This document shows, one piece after another, positions 6,103 to 12,013 of a stretch of DNA of 12,013 nt. Both the position numbers and the translations under genes were made by a program. Positions within the stretch are counted from its first letter, which is position 1. Each line of letters starts with the position of its first letter. The stretch spans positions 1-12,013 of the forward strand of contig CALPKO020000014.1 of the NCBI GenBank assembly GCA_943324165.2, given 5' to 3'. The notes below the pieces were generated by a model. The model saw nothing but the letters and a program-made list of their open reading frames with translations. It was not told the origin of the DNA and made no database searches. This DNA is from Bdellovibrio sp. ZAP7 (GTDB lineage: Bacteria > Bacteroidota > Bacteroidia > Flavobacteriales > Flavobacteriaceae).

Positions 6103-7218
6103 ATGAAAAAAGATTTTTACGAAATATTAGGCATTTCAAAAAGTGCTGATGGGGCAGAAATTAAAAAAGCTTACCGCAAAAAAGCAATTGAATTCCATCC
6201 TGACAAAAATCCTGGTGACGCTGTAGCAGAAGAGAATTTCAAAAAAGCGGCAGAAGCTTATGAAATTTTGAGTGATCCGCAAAAGAAAGCCAAATACGAC
6301 CAATATGGTCACCAAGCTTTTGATGGCGCTGGTGGCGGCGGTGGCGGTTTTGGCGGAATGAACATGGACGATATCTTTAGTCAATTTGGAGATATTTTCG
6401 GCGGTGGTGGTTTCGGCGGCGGATTTGGTGGAGGAGGCGGAGGTCAACGTCGCATGAAAGGAAGTAATCTTCGGATAAAAGTAAAACTCACCTTAGAAGA
6501 AATCGCTAATGGTGTGGAGAAAAAAGTAAAAGTAAAACGCAAAATACAAGCTTCCGGAGTTTCTTATAAAACCTGTTCTACATGCAATGGCCAAGGCCAA
6601 GTGATGCGAGTAACAAATACCATATTGGGTAGAATGCAATCGGCTTCCACTTGCCCAACTTGCGGTGGCTCCGGACAAATTTTAGACAGAAAACCTGCCA
6701 ACGCAGACAGTCAAGGAATGATTTTGGAAGACGAAACCGTTTCTATAAAAATTCCAGCAGGCGTTGTTGATGGCATGCAATTGAAAGTATCTAACAAAGG
6801 AAATGATGCGCCCGGAAACAGTATTCCTGGAGATTTGATTGTTGCTATTGAAGAAATCGAACACGAAACTTTGAAACGAGAAGGAGAAAATCTTCATTTG
6901 GATTTATACATTAGTCTTTCTGAAGCTGTTTTAGGCACTTCAAAAGACATTGATGCAGTAAACGGGAAAGTACGAATCAAACTCGAAGAAGGTATTCAAT
7001 CAGGAAAAATTCTGCGGCTAAAAGGAAAAGGAATTCCGAGTATCAACAGCTACGGAAATGGAGATTTGCTGGTGCACGTGAACGTATGGACACCAAAAAC
7101 ACTGAACAAAGAACAAAAACAATTCTTTGAAAACAATCTTTCTAACGAAAATTTTGTTCCCCATCCAGAAAAAACAGACAAATCTTTTTTTGAAAAAGTA
7201 AAGGATATGTTTTCATAA
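6103..7218 (+). CDS. dnaJ: Chaperone protein DnaJ (Hsp40) with a half zinc finger
   Basis: The 371-residue protein stimulates the ATPase of DnaK and delivers unfolded substrates to it. The J domain spans 1-70 with HPD at 32-34. A Gly/Phe-rich linker follows at 75-113. The zinc region holds only two CxxCxGxG-type motifs, CSTCNGQG (157-164) and CPTCGGSG (183-190), where classical DnaJ has four. The spacing and the sequence between them resemble motifs II and III of the E. coli protein, so one zinc site (centre II) should remain. The substrate-binding domains follow (VSIKIPAGVVDGMQLKVSNKG, then LSEAVLG and GKVRIKLEEG) and a C-terminal dimer segment. No frameshift is seen, and the shortened finger looks native, as I recall it from other flavobacteria. 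It follows grpE by 36 bases. Confidence 0.96.
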   Translation: MKKDFYEILGISKSADGAEIKKAYRKKAIEFHPDKNPGDAVAEENFKKAAEAYEILSDPQKKAKYDQYGHQAFDGAGGGGGGFGGMNMDDIFSQFGDIFGGGGFGGGFGGGGGGQRRMKGSNLRIKVKLTLEEIANGVEKKVKVKRKIQASGVSYKTCSTCNGQGQVMRVTNTILGRMQSASTCPTCGGSGQILDRKPANADSQGMILEDETVSIKIPAGVVDGMQLKVSNKGNDAPGNSIPGDLIVAIEEIEHETLKREGENLHLDLYISLSEAVLGTSKDIDAVNGKVRIKLEEGIQSGKILRLKGKGIPSINSYGNGDLLVHVNVWTPKTLNKEQKQFFENNLSNENFVPHPEKTDKSFFEKVKDMFS

Positions 7219-7233
7219 TCATTAAAAAATAGC

Positions 7234-7318
7234 TACTTTTGAACTTTACTGGGAAACTAGTAATTCTTTTTCATAGCAATTTTTCCCATCCTTGTGCAAA
7301 TAAGGGTGGGTTTTTTTT
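7234..7318 (+). ncRNA. Candidate small RNA or attenuator between dnaJ and the ABC genes
   Basis: TACTTTTG (7234-7241) matches the -7 consensus, with TTTT 20 bases upstream, and starts 16 bases after the dnaJ stop. An RNA from about 7247 would fold into TTACT/AGTAA (7246-7250, 7259-7263) with loop GGGAAACT, then an A/T-rich linker, then the terminator at 7285-7318. The segment TGGGAAA (7250-7256) is perfectly complementary to TTTCCCA (7282-7288), which overlaps the first terminator arm, so the two foldings exclude each other. No reading frame of note lies inside. It may be a free RNA of about 70 bases, the dnaJ 3' end, or an attenuator for the ABC genes. I do not recognise a named family; comparison with known Flavobacteria RNAs would be needed. 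Confidence 0.45.
7285..7318 (+). terminator. Intrinsic terminator after dnaJ
   Basis: CCCATCCTT (7285-7293) pairs with AAGGGTGGG (7302-7310), one T-G pair, around the eight-base loop GTGCAAAT, followed by eight T. It separates grpE-dnaJ from the ABC transporter genes unless read-through is regulated. Confidence 0.9.
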
Positions 7319-7333
7319 GTAACAAAATCGCAA

Positions 7334-7359
7334 TTGTGTTCACTAATGCTATACATTTA
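7334..7359 (+). promoter_or_regulatory. Possible promoter of the ABC exporter operon
   Basis: TACATTTA (7352-7359) differs from TAnnTTTG only in the last base, and TTG (7334-7336) lies 15 bases upstream. It is the best candidate between the terminator and the start codon at 7376, but the match is imperfect. Confidence 0.35.
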
Positions 7360-7375
7360 CTAAAATAAATACCGA

Positions 7376-8296
7376 ATGGCTAATATTCTCGAAGTAAACA
7401 AAATCTTAAAACAATACGGCGATTTTACTGCTTTAAATGAAGTAACAATAAGCGTTCCAAAAGGAAGCATTTACGGATTACTCGGTCCAAATGGCGCCGG
7501 TAAAACTTCGCTAATTAGGATAATTAACCAAATTACAATGCCAGACAAAGGCGAAATATTGCTTGATGGTGAAGTTTTAAGTCCAAAACACATTCAGCAA
7601 ATTGGTTATTTACCCGAAGAAAGAGGTTTGTACAAATCGATGAAAGTAGGAGAACAATGTTTGTATTTGGCTCAACTGAAAGGACTTTCTCGTTCTGAAG
7701 CAAAAAAACAACTTGATTATTGGTTTGAAAAACTTGAAATTCAAGGTTGGTGGAACAAAAAAATTGAAGAACTTTCTAAAGGAATGGCGCAAAAAGTGCA
7801 ATTTGTGGTTTGCATTTTACACAAACCTAAATTATTGATTTTTGACGAACCATTTTCAGGTTTTGACCCAGTGAATGCTAATGTAATCAAAGATGAAATT
7901 CTCGAACTTCAAAAACAAGGTGCAACAATAATTTTTTCAACCCACCGAATGGAAAGCGTCGAAGAATTATGCGACCATATTGCATTAATTCACAAATCTA
8001 ACAAACTTATTGAAGGTAAATTATCTGATGTCAAAAAAGAATTTCGCACCAACAGTTTTGAAGTGGGAATTTTAACTGAAAATGTAGAAGGATTAATGTT
8101 TGATTTAACCCAAAAATTTAAAATTGCCCCAGCTGATTTCAAGTCGCTAAACAACGAATTAAAACTCGAAGTCCAACTCGGACATGCCAATTCAAATGAA
8201 TTGCTTCATATTTTGACGCAAAAAGGACAAGTGACGCATTTTGTAGAAAAAATTCCAAGTGTAAATGATATTTTTATAAAAACGGTAAGTAAGTAA
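7376..8296 (+). CDS. ABC transporter ATP-binding protein, NatA/DUF4162 type
   Basis: The 306-residue protein is a single ABC ATPase that powers export through the permease encoded next to it. Walker A is GPNGAGKT (37-44), the signature is LSKGMAQ (133-139), Walker B is LLIFDEP (153-159) followed by the SGFDP D-loop, and the switch histidine is H190 in FSTHRM. The segment GYLPEERGLY in the Q-loop area and a C-terminal extension of about 85 residues are typical of the DUF4162 subgroup found beside NatB-like permeases. The signature differs from LSGGQ in a way seen often in this subgroup. The transported substrate cannot be read from the sequence; sodium export is known for B. subtilis NatAB only. 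The permease gene follows after a 105-base heptad-repeat spacer without a terminator. Confidence 0.92.
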   Translation: MANILEVNKILKQYGDFTALNEVTISVPKGSIYGLLGPNGAGKTSLIRIINQITMPDKGEILLDGEVLSPKHIQQIGYLPEERGLYKSMKVGEQCLYLAQLKGLSRSEAKKQLDYWFEKLEIQGWWNKKIEELSKGMAQKVQFVVCILHKPKLLIFDEPFSGFDPVNANVIKDEILELQKQGATIIFSTHRMESVEELCDHIALIHKSNKLIEGKLSDVKKEFRTNSFEVGILTENVEGLMFDLTQKFKIAPADFKSLNNELKLEVQLGHANSNELLHILTQKGQVTHFVEKIPSVNDIFIKTVSK

Positions 8297-8401
8297 TTTC
8301 AAAAAGCAATCTCAATTTCAAAAATCAATTTCAATTTCAACTTCAAAAGACAACTTCAAAATCTGAAATTAAAAATCAAAAATCATCAATCTTAAATCTA
8401 A
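8297..8401 (+). repeat. Degenerate heptad/hexad repeat between ABC genes
   Basis: The whole 105-base gap consists of low-complexity units such as AATTTCA, TTTCAAC and AATCTTA with a period of six to seven. Read on the minus strand it is a row of GATTTGA-like heptads, the same unit as the repeat at 11852-11910. It contains no terminator and no obvious promoter, so the two ABC genes are probably still one operon. Confidence 0.65.
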
Positions 8402-9706
8402 ATGAGTATTTTAAAACTAATTATAAAAAGAGAATTTATTGCCAAAGTACGCAATAAATCTTTCATCGTAATGACTTTCCTAAGTCCATTACTCATGGTT
8501 GGATTAGCCGTTTTTGTTGGCTATTTGGCATCAATGAAAGCAGATGTGAAACAAATTGCTATTCACGATGAATCGGGATTATTTGTAAGTGAATTTCAAA
8601 ATTCAGAAGAATATCAATATGTCAATTTATCATCAATTGATTTGCAAATCTTAAAAGACAGCATCGTTAAAGACAGTTACGAAGGATTGATTGTGATTCA
8701 AAAACCTTTAGATTCAACTTCTTTTAAAAATAATATTGAATATATTTCGAACGACAGTCCAAGTCTTGATTACATCGATGATTTAGAAACAATCATTTCC
8801 AAAAAAATCACGAAAGAAAACTATAAAAAACTTGGAATAGACACAGTTTTAATCCGAAAAGGAATTGCAAAAGTGGACATCAAACTCAAAAAATCTTCAG
8901 GAGAAGATACTGTAAAAGGTTTAAATGCAATTAAAGTGGGGATTGGCGGTGCTTTTGGCTATTTAATCATGATGTTCATTATCATTTATGGCAATATGGT
9001 GATGCGCAGCGTAATCGAAGAAAAAACAAACCGCATCATAGAAATCATTATTTCCTCCGTGAAACCTTTTACTTTGATGATGGGAAAAATAATTGGCACC
9101 TCATTAGCCGGAATTTTACAATTTCTAATTTGGGCAACCATAGGCGGATTACTTTTTTATGTTTTTTCAATTGTGTTTGATATGCAAATGGGCGCTACAT
9201 CTACCTTACAAAATGGCATTGCAAATGGAGCGAATCCTGAAAAAATGGCAACTTTGCAACTCTATTTTAACGAATTAATGCAACTTCCAATCGCAACTAT
9301 CTTAGTTTCTTTTATACTTTATTTTATTGGAGGATATTTTTTATACAGTTCCATTTACGCTGCAATTGGCGCAGCAGTTGACAACGAAACCGATTCTCAA
9401 CAATTTTTATTACCAATTATTTTACCATTGATTCTTGGGGTTTATGTTGGATTTTTTAGCGTACTAAACGACCCACACGGAACAATTGCCACGGTTTTTT
9501 CTATGGTTCCGTTCACATCACCAATCGTCATGATGATGCGAATTCCATTTGGAGTACCATGGTACGAAGTCTTAATTTCATTGACTATTTTATTCGCAAC
9601 GTTCTTTTTTGTGGTTTGGTTTGCTTCGAAAATTTACAGAGTTGGAATTTTAATGTACGGTAAAAAACCAACTTGGAAAGAACTTTACAAATGGTTGAAA
9701 TATTAA
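8402..9706 (+). CDS. ABC transporter permease, NatB/ABC-2 type
   Basis: The 434-residue protein has the ABC-2 exporter layout. The N-terminus begins LKLIIKREFIAKVRNKSF, an amphipathic connecting helix typical of the class, followed by a first membrane helix at about 22-44. A hydrophilic domain of some 130 residues (about 46-178) should face the outside. A cluster of five further membrane helices follows, near 180-200, 228-255, 293-320, 333-357 and 390-410. The motif MVMRSVIEEKTNRIIEIIISSVKP at about 198-221 is the well-conserved cytoplasmic contact to the ATPase in NatB-like proteins. The substrate is unknown. It is partnered with the ATPase directly upstream. The hairpin repeat copy 3 starts 16 bases after the stop codon. 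Confidence 0.9.
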   Translation: MSILKLIIKREFIAKVRNKSFIVMTFLSPLLMVGLAVFVGYLASMKADVKQIAIHDESGLFVSEFQNSEEYQYVNLSSIDLQILKDSIVKDSYEGLIVIQKPLDSTSFKNNIEYISNDSPSLDYIDDLETIISKKITKENYKKLGIDTVLIRKGIAKVDIKLKKSSGEDTVKGLNAIKVGIGGAFGYLIMMFIIIYGNMVMRSVIEEKTNRIIEIIISSVKPFTLMMGKIIGTSLAGILQFLIWATIGGLLFYVFSIVFDMQMGATSTLQNGIANGANPEKMATLQLYFNELMQLPIATILVSFILYFIGGYFLYSSIYAAIGAAVDNETDSQQFLLPIILPLILGVYVGFFSVLNDPHGTIATVFSMVPFTSPIVMMMRIPFGVPWYEVLISLTILFATFFFVVWFASKIYRVGILMYGKKPTWKELYKWLKY

Positions 9707-9722
9707 TTTTTTGAAGCCATTT

Positions 9723-9796
9723 CCTGCTGTCCTTCCAATCTTTTGGTTTTTAAAGAAAAAACCAAAAGGATTTTCCCTCCCATCAGGGCTAGGGCA
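9723..9796 (+). repeat. Dispersed hairpin repeat, copy 3 (variant subtype)
   Basis: CTTTTGGTTTTT (9740-9751) pairs perfectly over 12 bases with AAAAACCAAAAG (9757-9768) around AAAGA, the same loop as copy 2. The core AATCTTTT/AAAAGGAT and a distal ATCxGGGCTA (9782-9791) are shared with copy 2, while the outer parts differ (CTGCTGTCC on the left, TTTTCCCTCC on the right). I take it as a second subtype of one repeat family. It lies between the permease gene and the response regulator gene; the stem is not followed by a T tract, so it is not a typical terminator. Confidence 0.75.
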
Positions 9797-9809
9797 CTCG
9801 TTTTTTAAG

Positions 9810-9817
9810 TAAATTTG
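9810..9817 (+). promoter_or_regulatory. Promoter -7 element of the response regulator gene
   Basis: TAAATTTG is an exact match to TAnnTTTG, 40 bases before the start codon at 9858. No convincing TTG is seen 17-23 bases upstream, where the border of repeat copy 3 lies. Confidence 0.5.
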
Positions 9818-9857
9818 TCTTCTTTAAAAAACACAAAGCATTTTTAAATAGATCACC

Positions 9858-11021
9858 ATGCAGAAAATACTAATCATAGAAGACGAAGCCGCTATCCGAA
9901 GAGTGCTCACAAAAATTCTCTCCGAAGAAAATGAAACCTATCAAGTAGAAGCCGCTGAAGATGGAATTATTGGTTTAGAAAAAATAAAAAACAACGACTA
10001 CGACTTGGTTTTGTGCGACATCAAAATGCCAAAAATGGATGGCGTCGAAGTGCTAGAAGCGGTTAAGAAAATAAAACCCGAAATTCCTATGGTCATGATT
10101 TCTGGTCATGGCGACATGGAAACAGCCATACAGACCATGCGACTCGGCGCATTTGACTACATTTCAAAACCACCAGATCTAAACCGATTGCTAAACACCG
10201 TTCGCAATGCTTTAGACAAAAAGCAATTGGTGGTCGAAAATAAAATCTTAAAGAAAAAAGTAAGCAAAAACTACGAAATGATTGGCGAAAGCGAAGCCAT
10301 CAATCACATTAAATTGATGATTGACAAAGTTGCTCCAACAGAAGCCCGCGTTTTAATTACGGGCCCAAACGGAACAGGTAAAGAACTAGTTGCTCACCAA
10401 CTGCACGAAAAAAGCGAACGAGCCAATTGTCCATTAATCGAAGTAAATTGCGCTGCAATTCCAAGCGAATTAATTGAAAGCGAGTTGTTTGGACACGTAA
10501 AAGGCGCATTTACCTCTGCCGTAAAAGACAGAGCGGGCAAGTTCGAATCTGCCGAAGGAGGAACTATTTTTTTGGATGAAATTGGCGATATGAGTTTGTC
10601 GGCACAAGCAAAGGTGTTAAGGGCTTTACAAGAAAATATGATTCAAAGAGTAGGAGCCGATAAAGACATCAAAGTTAATGTTCGTGTCGTGGCAGCAACC
10701 AATAAAGACCTAAAAACAGAAATTGCTGAAGGTAGATTCCGAGAAGATTTGTACCATCGATTGGCAGTAATTTTAATAAAAGTCCCTGCGTTAAATGAAC
10801 GAAGAGACGATATTGCTTTGTTAATTCATCATTTTTCTGAAAAAATTGCATCAGAGCAAGGCAATGCACAAAAACAATTTTCTAAAGAAGCTATTGATTT
10901 GCTAAAAGCGTATGATTGGACAGGAAACATTCGTGAACTTAGAAATGTGGTGGAAAGGTTGATTATTCTTGGTGGAACTGAAATTTCTGAAACAGATGTA
11001 AGACTTTTCGCGAGTAAATAA
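9858..11021 (+). CDS. Sigma-54 type response regulator without DNA-binding domain
   Basis: The 387-residue protein has a receiver domain at 1-120 (acidic E8 and D9, phosphate acceptor D54, S82, K104) and a sigma-54 AAA+ domain at about 140-375. Walker A is GPNGTGKE (169-176), Walker B GGTIFLDEIG (234-243), the arginine-finger region FREDLYHRL (294-302) and sensor II WTGNIRELRN. The loop that contacts sigma-54 reads GAFTSA (216-221), one residue off GAFTGA. The protein stops soon after the AAA+ domain (VERLIILGGTEISETDVRLF); the C-terminal Fis-type helix-turn-helix of NtrC-like proteins is absent, and no helix-turn-helix is seen in the 210 bases that follow. It should act downstream of a histidine kinase and activate RpoN promoters, perhaps from solution as reported for FlgR of Helicobacter pylori. 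No kinase gene is adjacent. Confidence 0.9.
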   Translation: MQKILIIEDEAAIRRVLTKILSEENETYQVEAAEDGIIGLEKIKNNDYDLVLCDIKMPKMDGVEVLEAVKKIKPEIPMVMISGHGDMETAIQTMRLGAFDYISKPPDLNRLLNTVRNALDKKQLVVENKILKKKVSKNYEMIGESEAINHIKLMIDKVAPTEARVLITGPNGTGKELVAHQLHEKSERANCPLIEVNCAAIPSELIESELFGHVKGAFTSAVKDRAGKFESAEGGTIFLDEIGDMSLSAQAKVLRALQENMIQRVGADKDIKVNVRVVAATNKDLKTEIAEGRFREDLYHRLAVILIKVPALNERRDDIALLIHHFSEKIASEQGNAQKQFSKEAIDLLKAYDWTGNIRELRNVVERLIILGGTEISETDVRLFASK

Positions 11022-11023
11022 AA

Positions 11024-11050
11024 GCCCCCTAACCCCCGAAGGGGGAATAG
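11024..11050. repeat. C5/G5 hairpin repeat
   Basis: CCCCC (11033-11037), GAA, GGGGG (11041-11045), preceded by GCCCCCTAA, stands directly after the response regulator stop. I recall near-identical sequences as a frequent intergenic repeat in Bacteroidota. There is no T tract, so it is not a normal terminator, though it could protect or halt transcripts. Confidence 0.55.
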
Positions 11051-11102
11051 AAATTTATAAAATTAACTATTAATATCACAACTTAAAAATTACTCTAATT
11101 CT

Positions 11103-11174
11103 TTCTGCCTATGGCAGAATTCGTGAAATTAAATTAAGAACTTAAAATTTGTGATAATTTGTGAAATTTGTGGC
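11103..11174. repeat. Hairpin followed by ATTTGTG repeats
   Basis: TTCTGCC (11103-11109) pairs with GGCAGAA (11113-11119) around TAT. It runs into four spaced copies of ATTTGTG or ATTCGTG (11119, 11147, 11157 and 11166). The rest of the gap up to the next start codon is A/T-rich, with no clear -7 element. Confidence 0.5.
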
Positions 11175-11231
11175 TAAAAAAAATTAAAAACAATATAATT
11201 TTCTATTTACATAATTGTCAAAATTAATTAC

Positions 11232-11852
11232 ATGATTCTAAAAAAAATAAACGAAAATCTTCAAAAAGCATTGGTTGAAAATGGTTTAACCGAAGCCAAC
11301 GAAATGCAACAAGAAACATTTTCTACGCTAAAAAGTGGTGCAGATTGTATCGTTGTTGCTCCACAAGGAAGCGGAAAAACGACCACAATTGTGCTTAATG
11401 TTATTCAACAATTGGTTGCAGAAGGCGAAGAATCTCCTCGAGCATTAATAATTGTTGAAGATAAAGCCAAAGTTTTGGCAATGGAAGAATTGTTTGAAAA
11501 ATTGGGTAATTACACCAATTTAAGGGTTTATGGCGTTCATGATAAAGGCGATATGGAATATGACAAAAACTATATTTCTACAGGAATTGATGTTTTGATT
11601 GGTACTCCAAACAAATTGAGCGAAATGTTTACAACGGCAGGATACAATGTCAATAGATTGAAAATGTTTATTTTAGACGATGCAGATCCAATTTTAAAAC
11701 TGCGCCACGAAACTAAAATTATGCGGATCTCAAACAGCATTACAAAAACGCAACGGATTATTTTCTCTGAAACTTTAACGGAAAGAATTGAATCTTTGGC
11801 AGACAACATGATGGTAGAACCTTTTTTGTTTGAAATAGAAGAAGAGGAATGA
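11232..11852 (+). CDS. Single-domain DEAD-box helicase-like protein
   Basis: The 206-residue protein matches only the first RecA-like domain of DEAD-box RNA helicases. A Q-motif-like segment (NEMQQETF, 23-30), motif I APQGSGKT (43-50), a motif Ia region (ALIIVEDKAKVLAM), IGTPNKL (123-129, canonical TPGR), motif II DDAD (149-152) and motif III SET (179-181, canonical SAT) are present in the right order. The second RecA domain with motifs IV-VI is missing, and the protein ends in an acidic tail EIEEEE. The catalytic Glu of motif II is Asp. Unwinding by itself is therefore unlikely; RNA or ATP binding, or a partner role, is possible. I find no helicase C-domain residues downstream, so it is not a simple frameshift break. 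The gene is followed by heptad repeats and a DUF2007-like gene. Confidence 0.82.
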   Translation: MILKKINENLQKALVENGLTEANEMQQETFSTLKSGADCIVVAPQGSGKTTTIVLNVIQQLVAEGEESPRALIIVEDKAKVLAMEELFEKLGNYTNLRVYGVHDKGDMEYDKNYISTGIDVLIGTPNKLSEMFTTAGYNVNRLKMFILDDADPILKLRHETKIMRISNSITKTQRIIFSETLTERIESLADNMMVEPFLFEIEEEE

Positions 11853-11910
11853 TTTTAGATTTGAGATTTGAGATTTGGGAATCGGGAATTGGGAATTGGG
11901 AATTGGGAAT
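11852..11910. repeat. Tandem heptad repeat
   Basis: Eight consecutive 7-base units drift from ATTTTAG through ATTTGAG (twice), ATTTGGG and AATCGGG to AATTGGG (three times). The first base is the last base of the helicase-like gene's TGA stop. The period is exact, and the change from unit to unit is gradual, as expected for growth by slippage. Its reverse complement resembles the spacers at 8297-8401 and 6070-6102. Confidence 0.88.
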
Positions 11911-11948
11911 TTTAAAATAAAACAATTAAAATTAAAAAGCATTATAAA

Positions 11949-12013
11949 ATGGGATTAATGAAAATATTTTCGGGAAGTGAAATCTTAGCACAAGCTTTAC
12001 AACAAAAAATTGA
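11949..12013 (+). CDS. DUF2007-like protein, N-terminal part (partial)
   Basis: A reading frame opens with ATG at 11949 and runs past the window end; 21 codons are visible, beginning MGLMKIFSGSEILAQALQQK. The pattern KIFSGSE-LAQALQ fits the start of DUF2007 proteins (PF09413, putative signal-transducing proteins), which are small and often begin with a strand, an SGS/SG turn and a helix. ATG at 11958 is an alternative start. Too little is visible to be certain; the function of the family is unknown. It lies 96 bases after the helicase-like gene, with the heptad repeat between them and no clear terminator. Confidence 0.6.
   Translation, partial: MGLMKIFSGSEILAQALQQKI

Noticed and set aside
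6136..6447. 103-codon minus-strand frame over dnaJ
   Set aside because: It is the complement of the J domain and the Gly/Phe-rich linker; no promoter or motif was seen.
11033..11045. Intrinsic terminator after the response regulator
   Set aside because: The C5/G5 stem is short and is not followed by a T tract, so I list it only as a repeat.
11022..11231. A missing Fis helix-turn-helix of the response regulator displaced by a frameshift
   Set aside because: The downstream bases consist of hairpins and repeats in all frames; no helix-turn-helix-like residues are present.
11852..11910. CRISPR array
   Set aside because: Units of seven bases without spacers are a simple tandem repeat, and no cas genes are in the window.
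11853..11948. A helicase second domain broken off by a frameshift
   Set aside because: The stretch is heptad repeat plus A-rich DNA, and the next gene starts at 11949 with an unrelated sequence.

Overview
The window looks like chromosomal DNA of a Bacteroidota member of the Flavobacteriaceae, most likely Flavobacterium or a close relative. The evidence is low GC, intergenic DNA rich in A and T, starts that mostly lack Shine-Dalgarno sequences, several promoters of the Bacteroidota type (TAnnTTTG at -7), and protein sequences of Flavobacterium type (IF-2 tail, GrpE, a DnaJ with a reduced zinc finger, PadR/PspC/GIN operon). No phage, plasmid, rRNA, tRNA, CRISPR or insertion sequence was recognised. 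It is mostly a housekeeping region, and the unusual material is largely between the genes.

Layout. 1-222 is the 3' end of infB, followed by a strong intrinsic terminator. Convergent to it, on the minus strand, is a tight three-gene operon (3332 to 470): a PadR repressor, a PspC-domain membrane protein and a head-GIN (DUF2807) lipoprotein. Both junctions in it read TAA-CC-ATG. The operon ends in a UUCG-loop terminator. On the plus strand follow a DUF4442 hotdog protein (3681-4133) and a TIGR01777 SDR-family protein (4222-5124). Then come grpE (5488-6066) and dnaJ (6103-7218), the two DnaK co-chaperones. An ABC exporter pair follows (ATPase 7376-8296, permease 8402-9706), then a sigma-54 type response regulator (9858-11021), a one-domain DEAD-box-like protein (11232-11852), and the start of a DUF2007-like gene (11949 to the window end).

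How they fit together. PadR probably represses its own operon, whose products are envelope proteins. GrpE and DnaJ drive the DnaK cycle; a sequence close to a sigma-54 promoter (TGGCA-N6-TTGA) sits just before grpE. The ABC pair resembles NatA/NatB-type exporters. The response regulator keeps its receiver and AAA+ domains but has no DNA-binding domain.

Points of most interest: (1) three intergenic copies of a hairpin repeat, AATCTTTT-stem-AAAAGGAT, whose stem sequences differ completely while pairing is kept, each lying downstream of a gene in the same orientation; (2) a compact minus-strand transcription unit at 5240-5123 with promoter, 12-codon Cys-rich ORF and terminator; (3) a small RNA or attenuator between dnaJ and the ABC genes with two mutually exclusive foldings; (4) a DnaJ with half of the zinc finger; (5) an activator with neither DNA-binding domain nor exact GAFTGA loop; (6) a one-domain helicase relative with DDAD in place of DEAD; (7) degenerate 7-base tandem repeats beside several genes.
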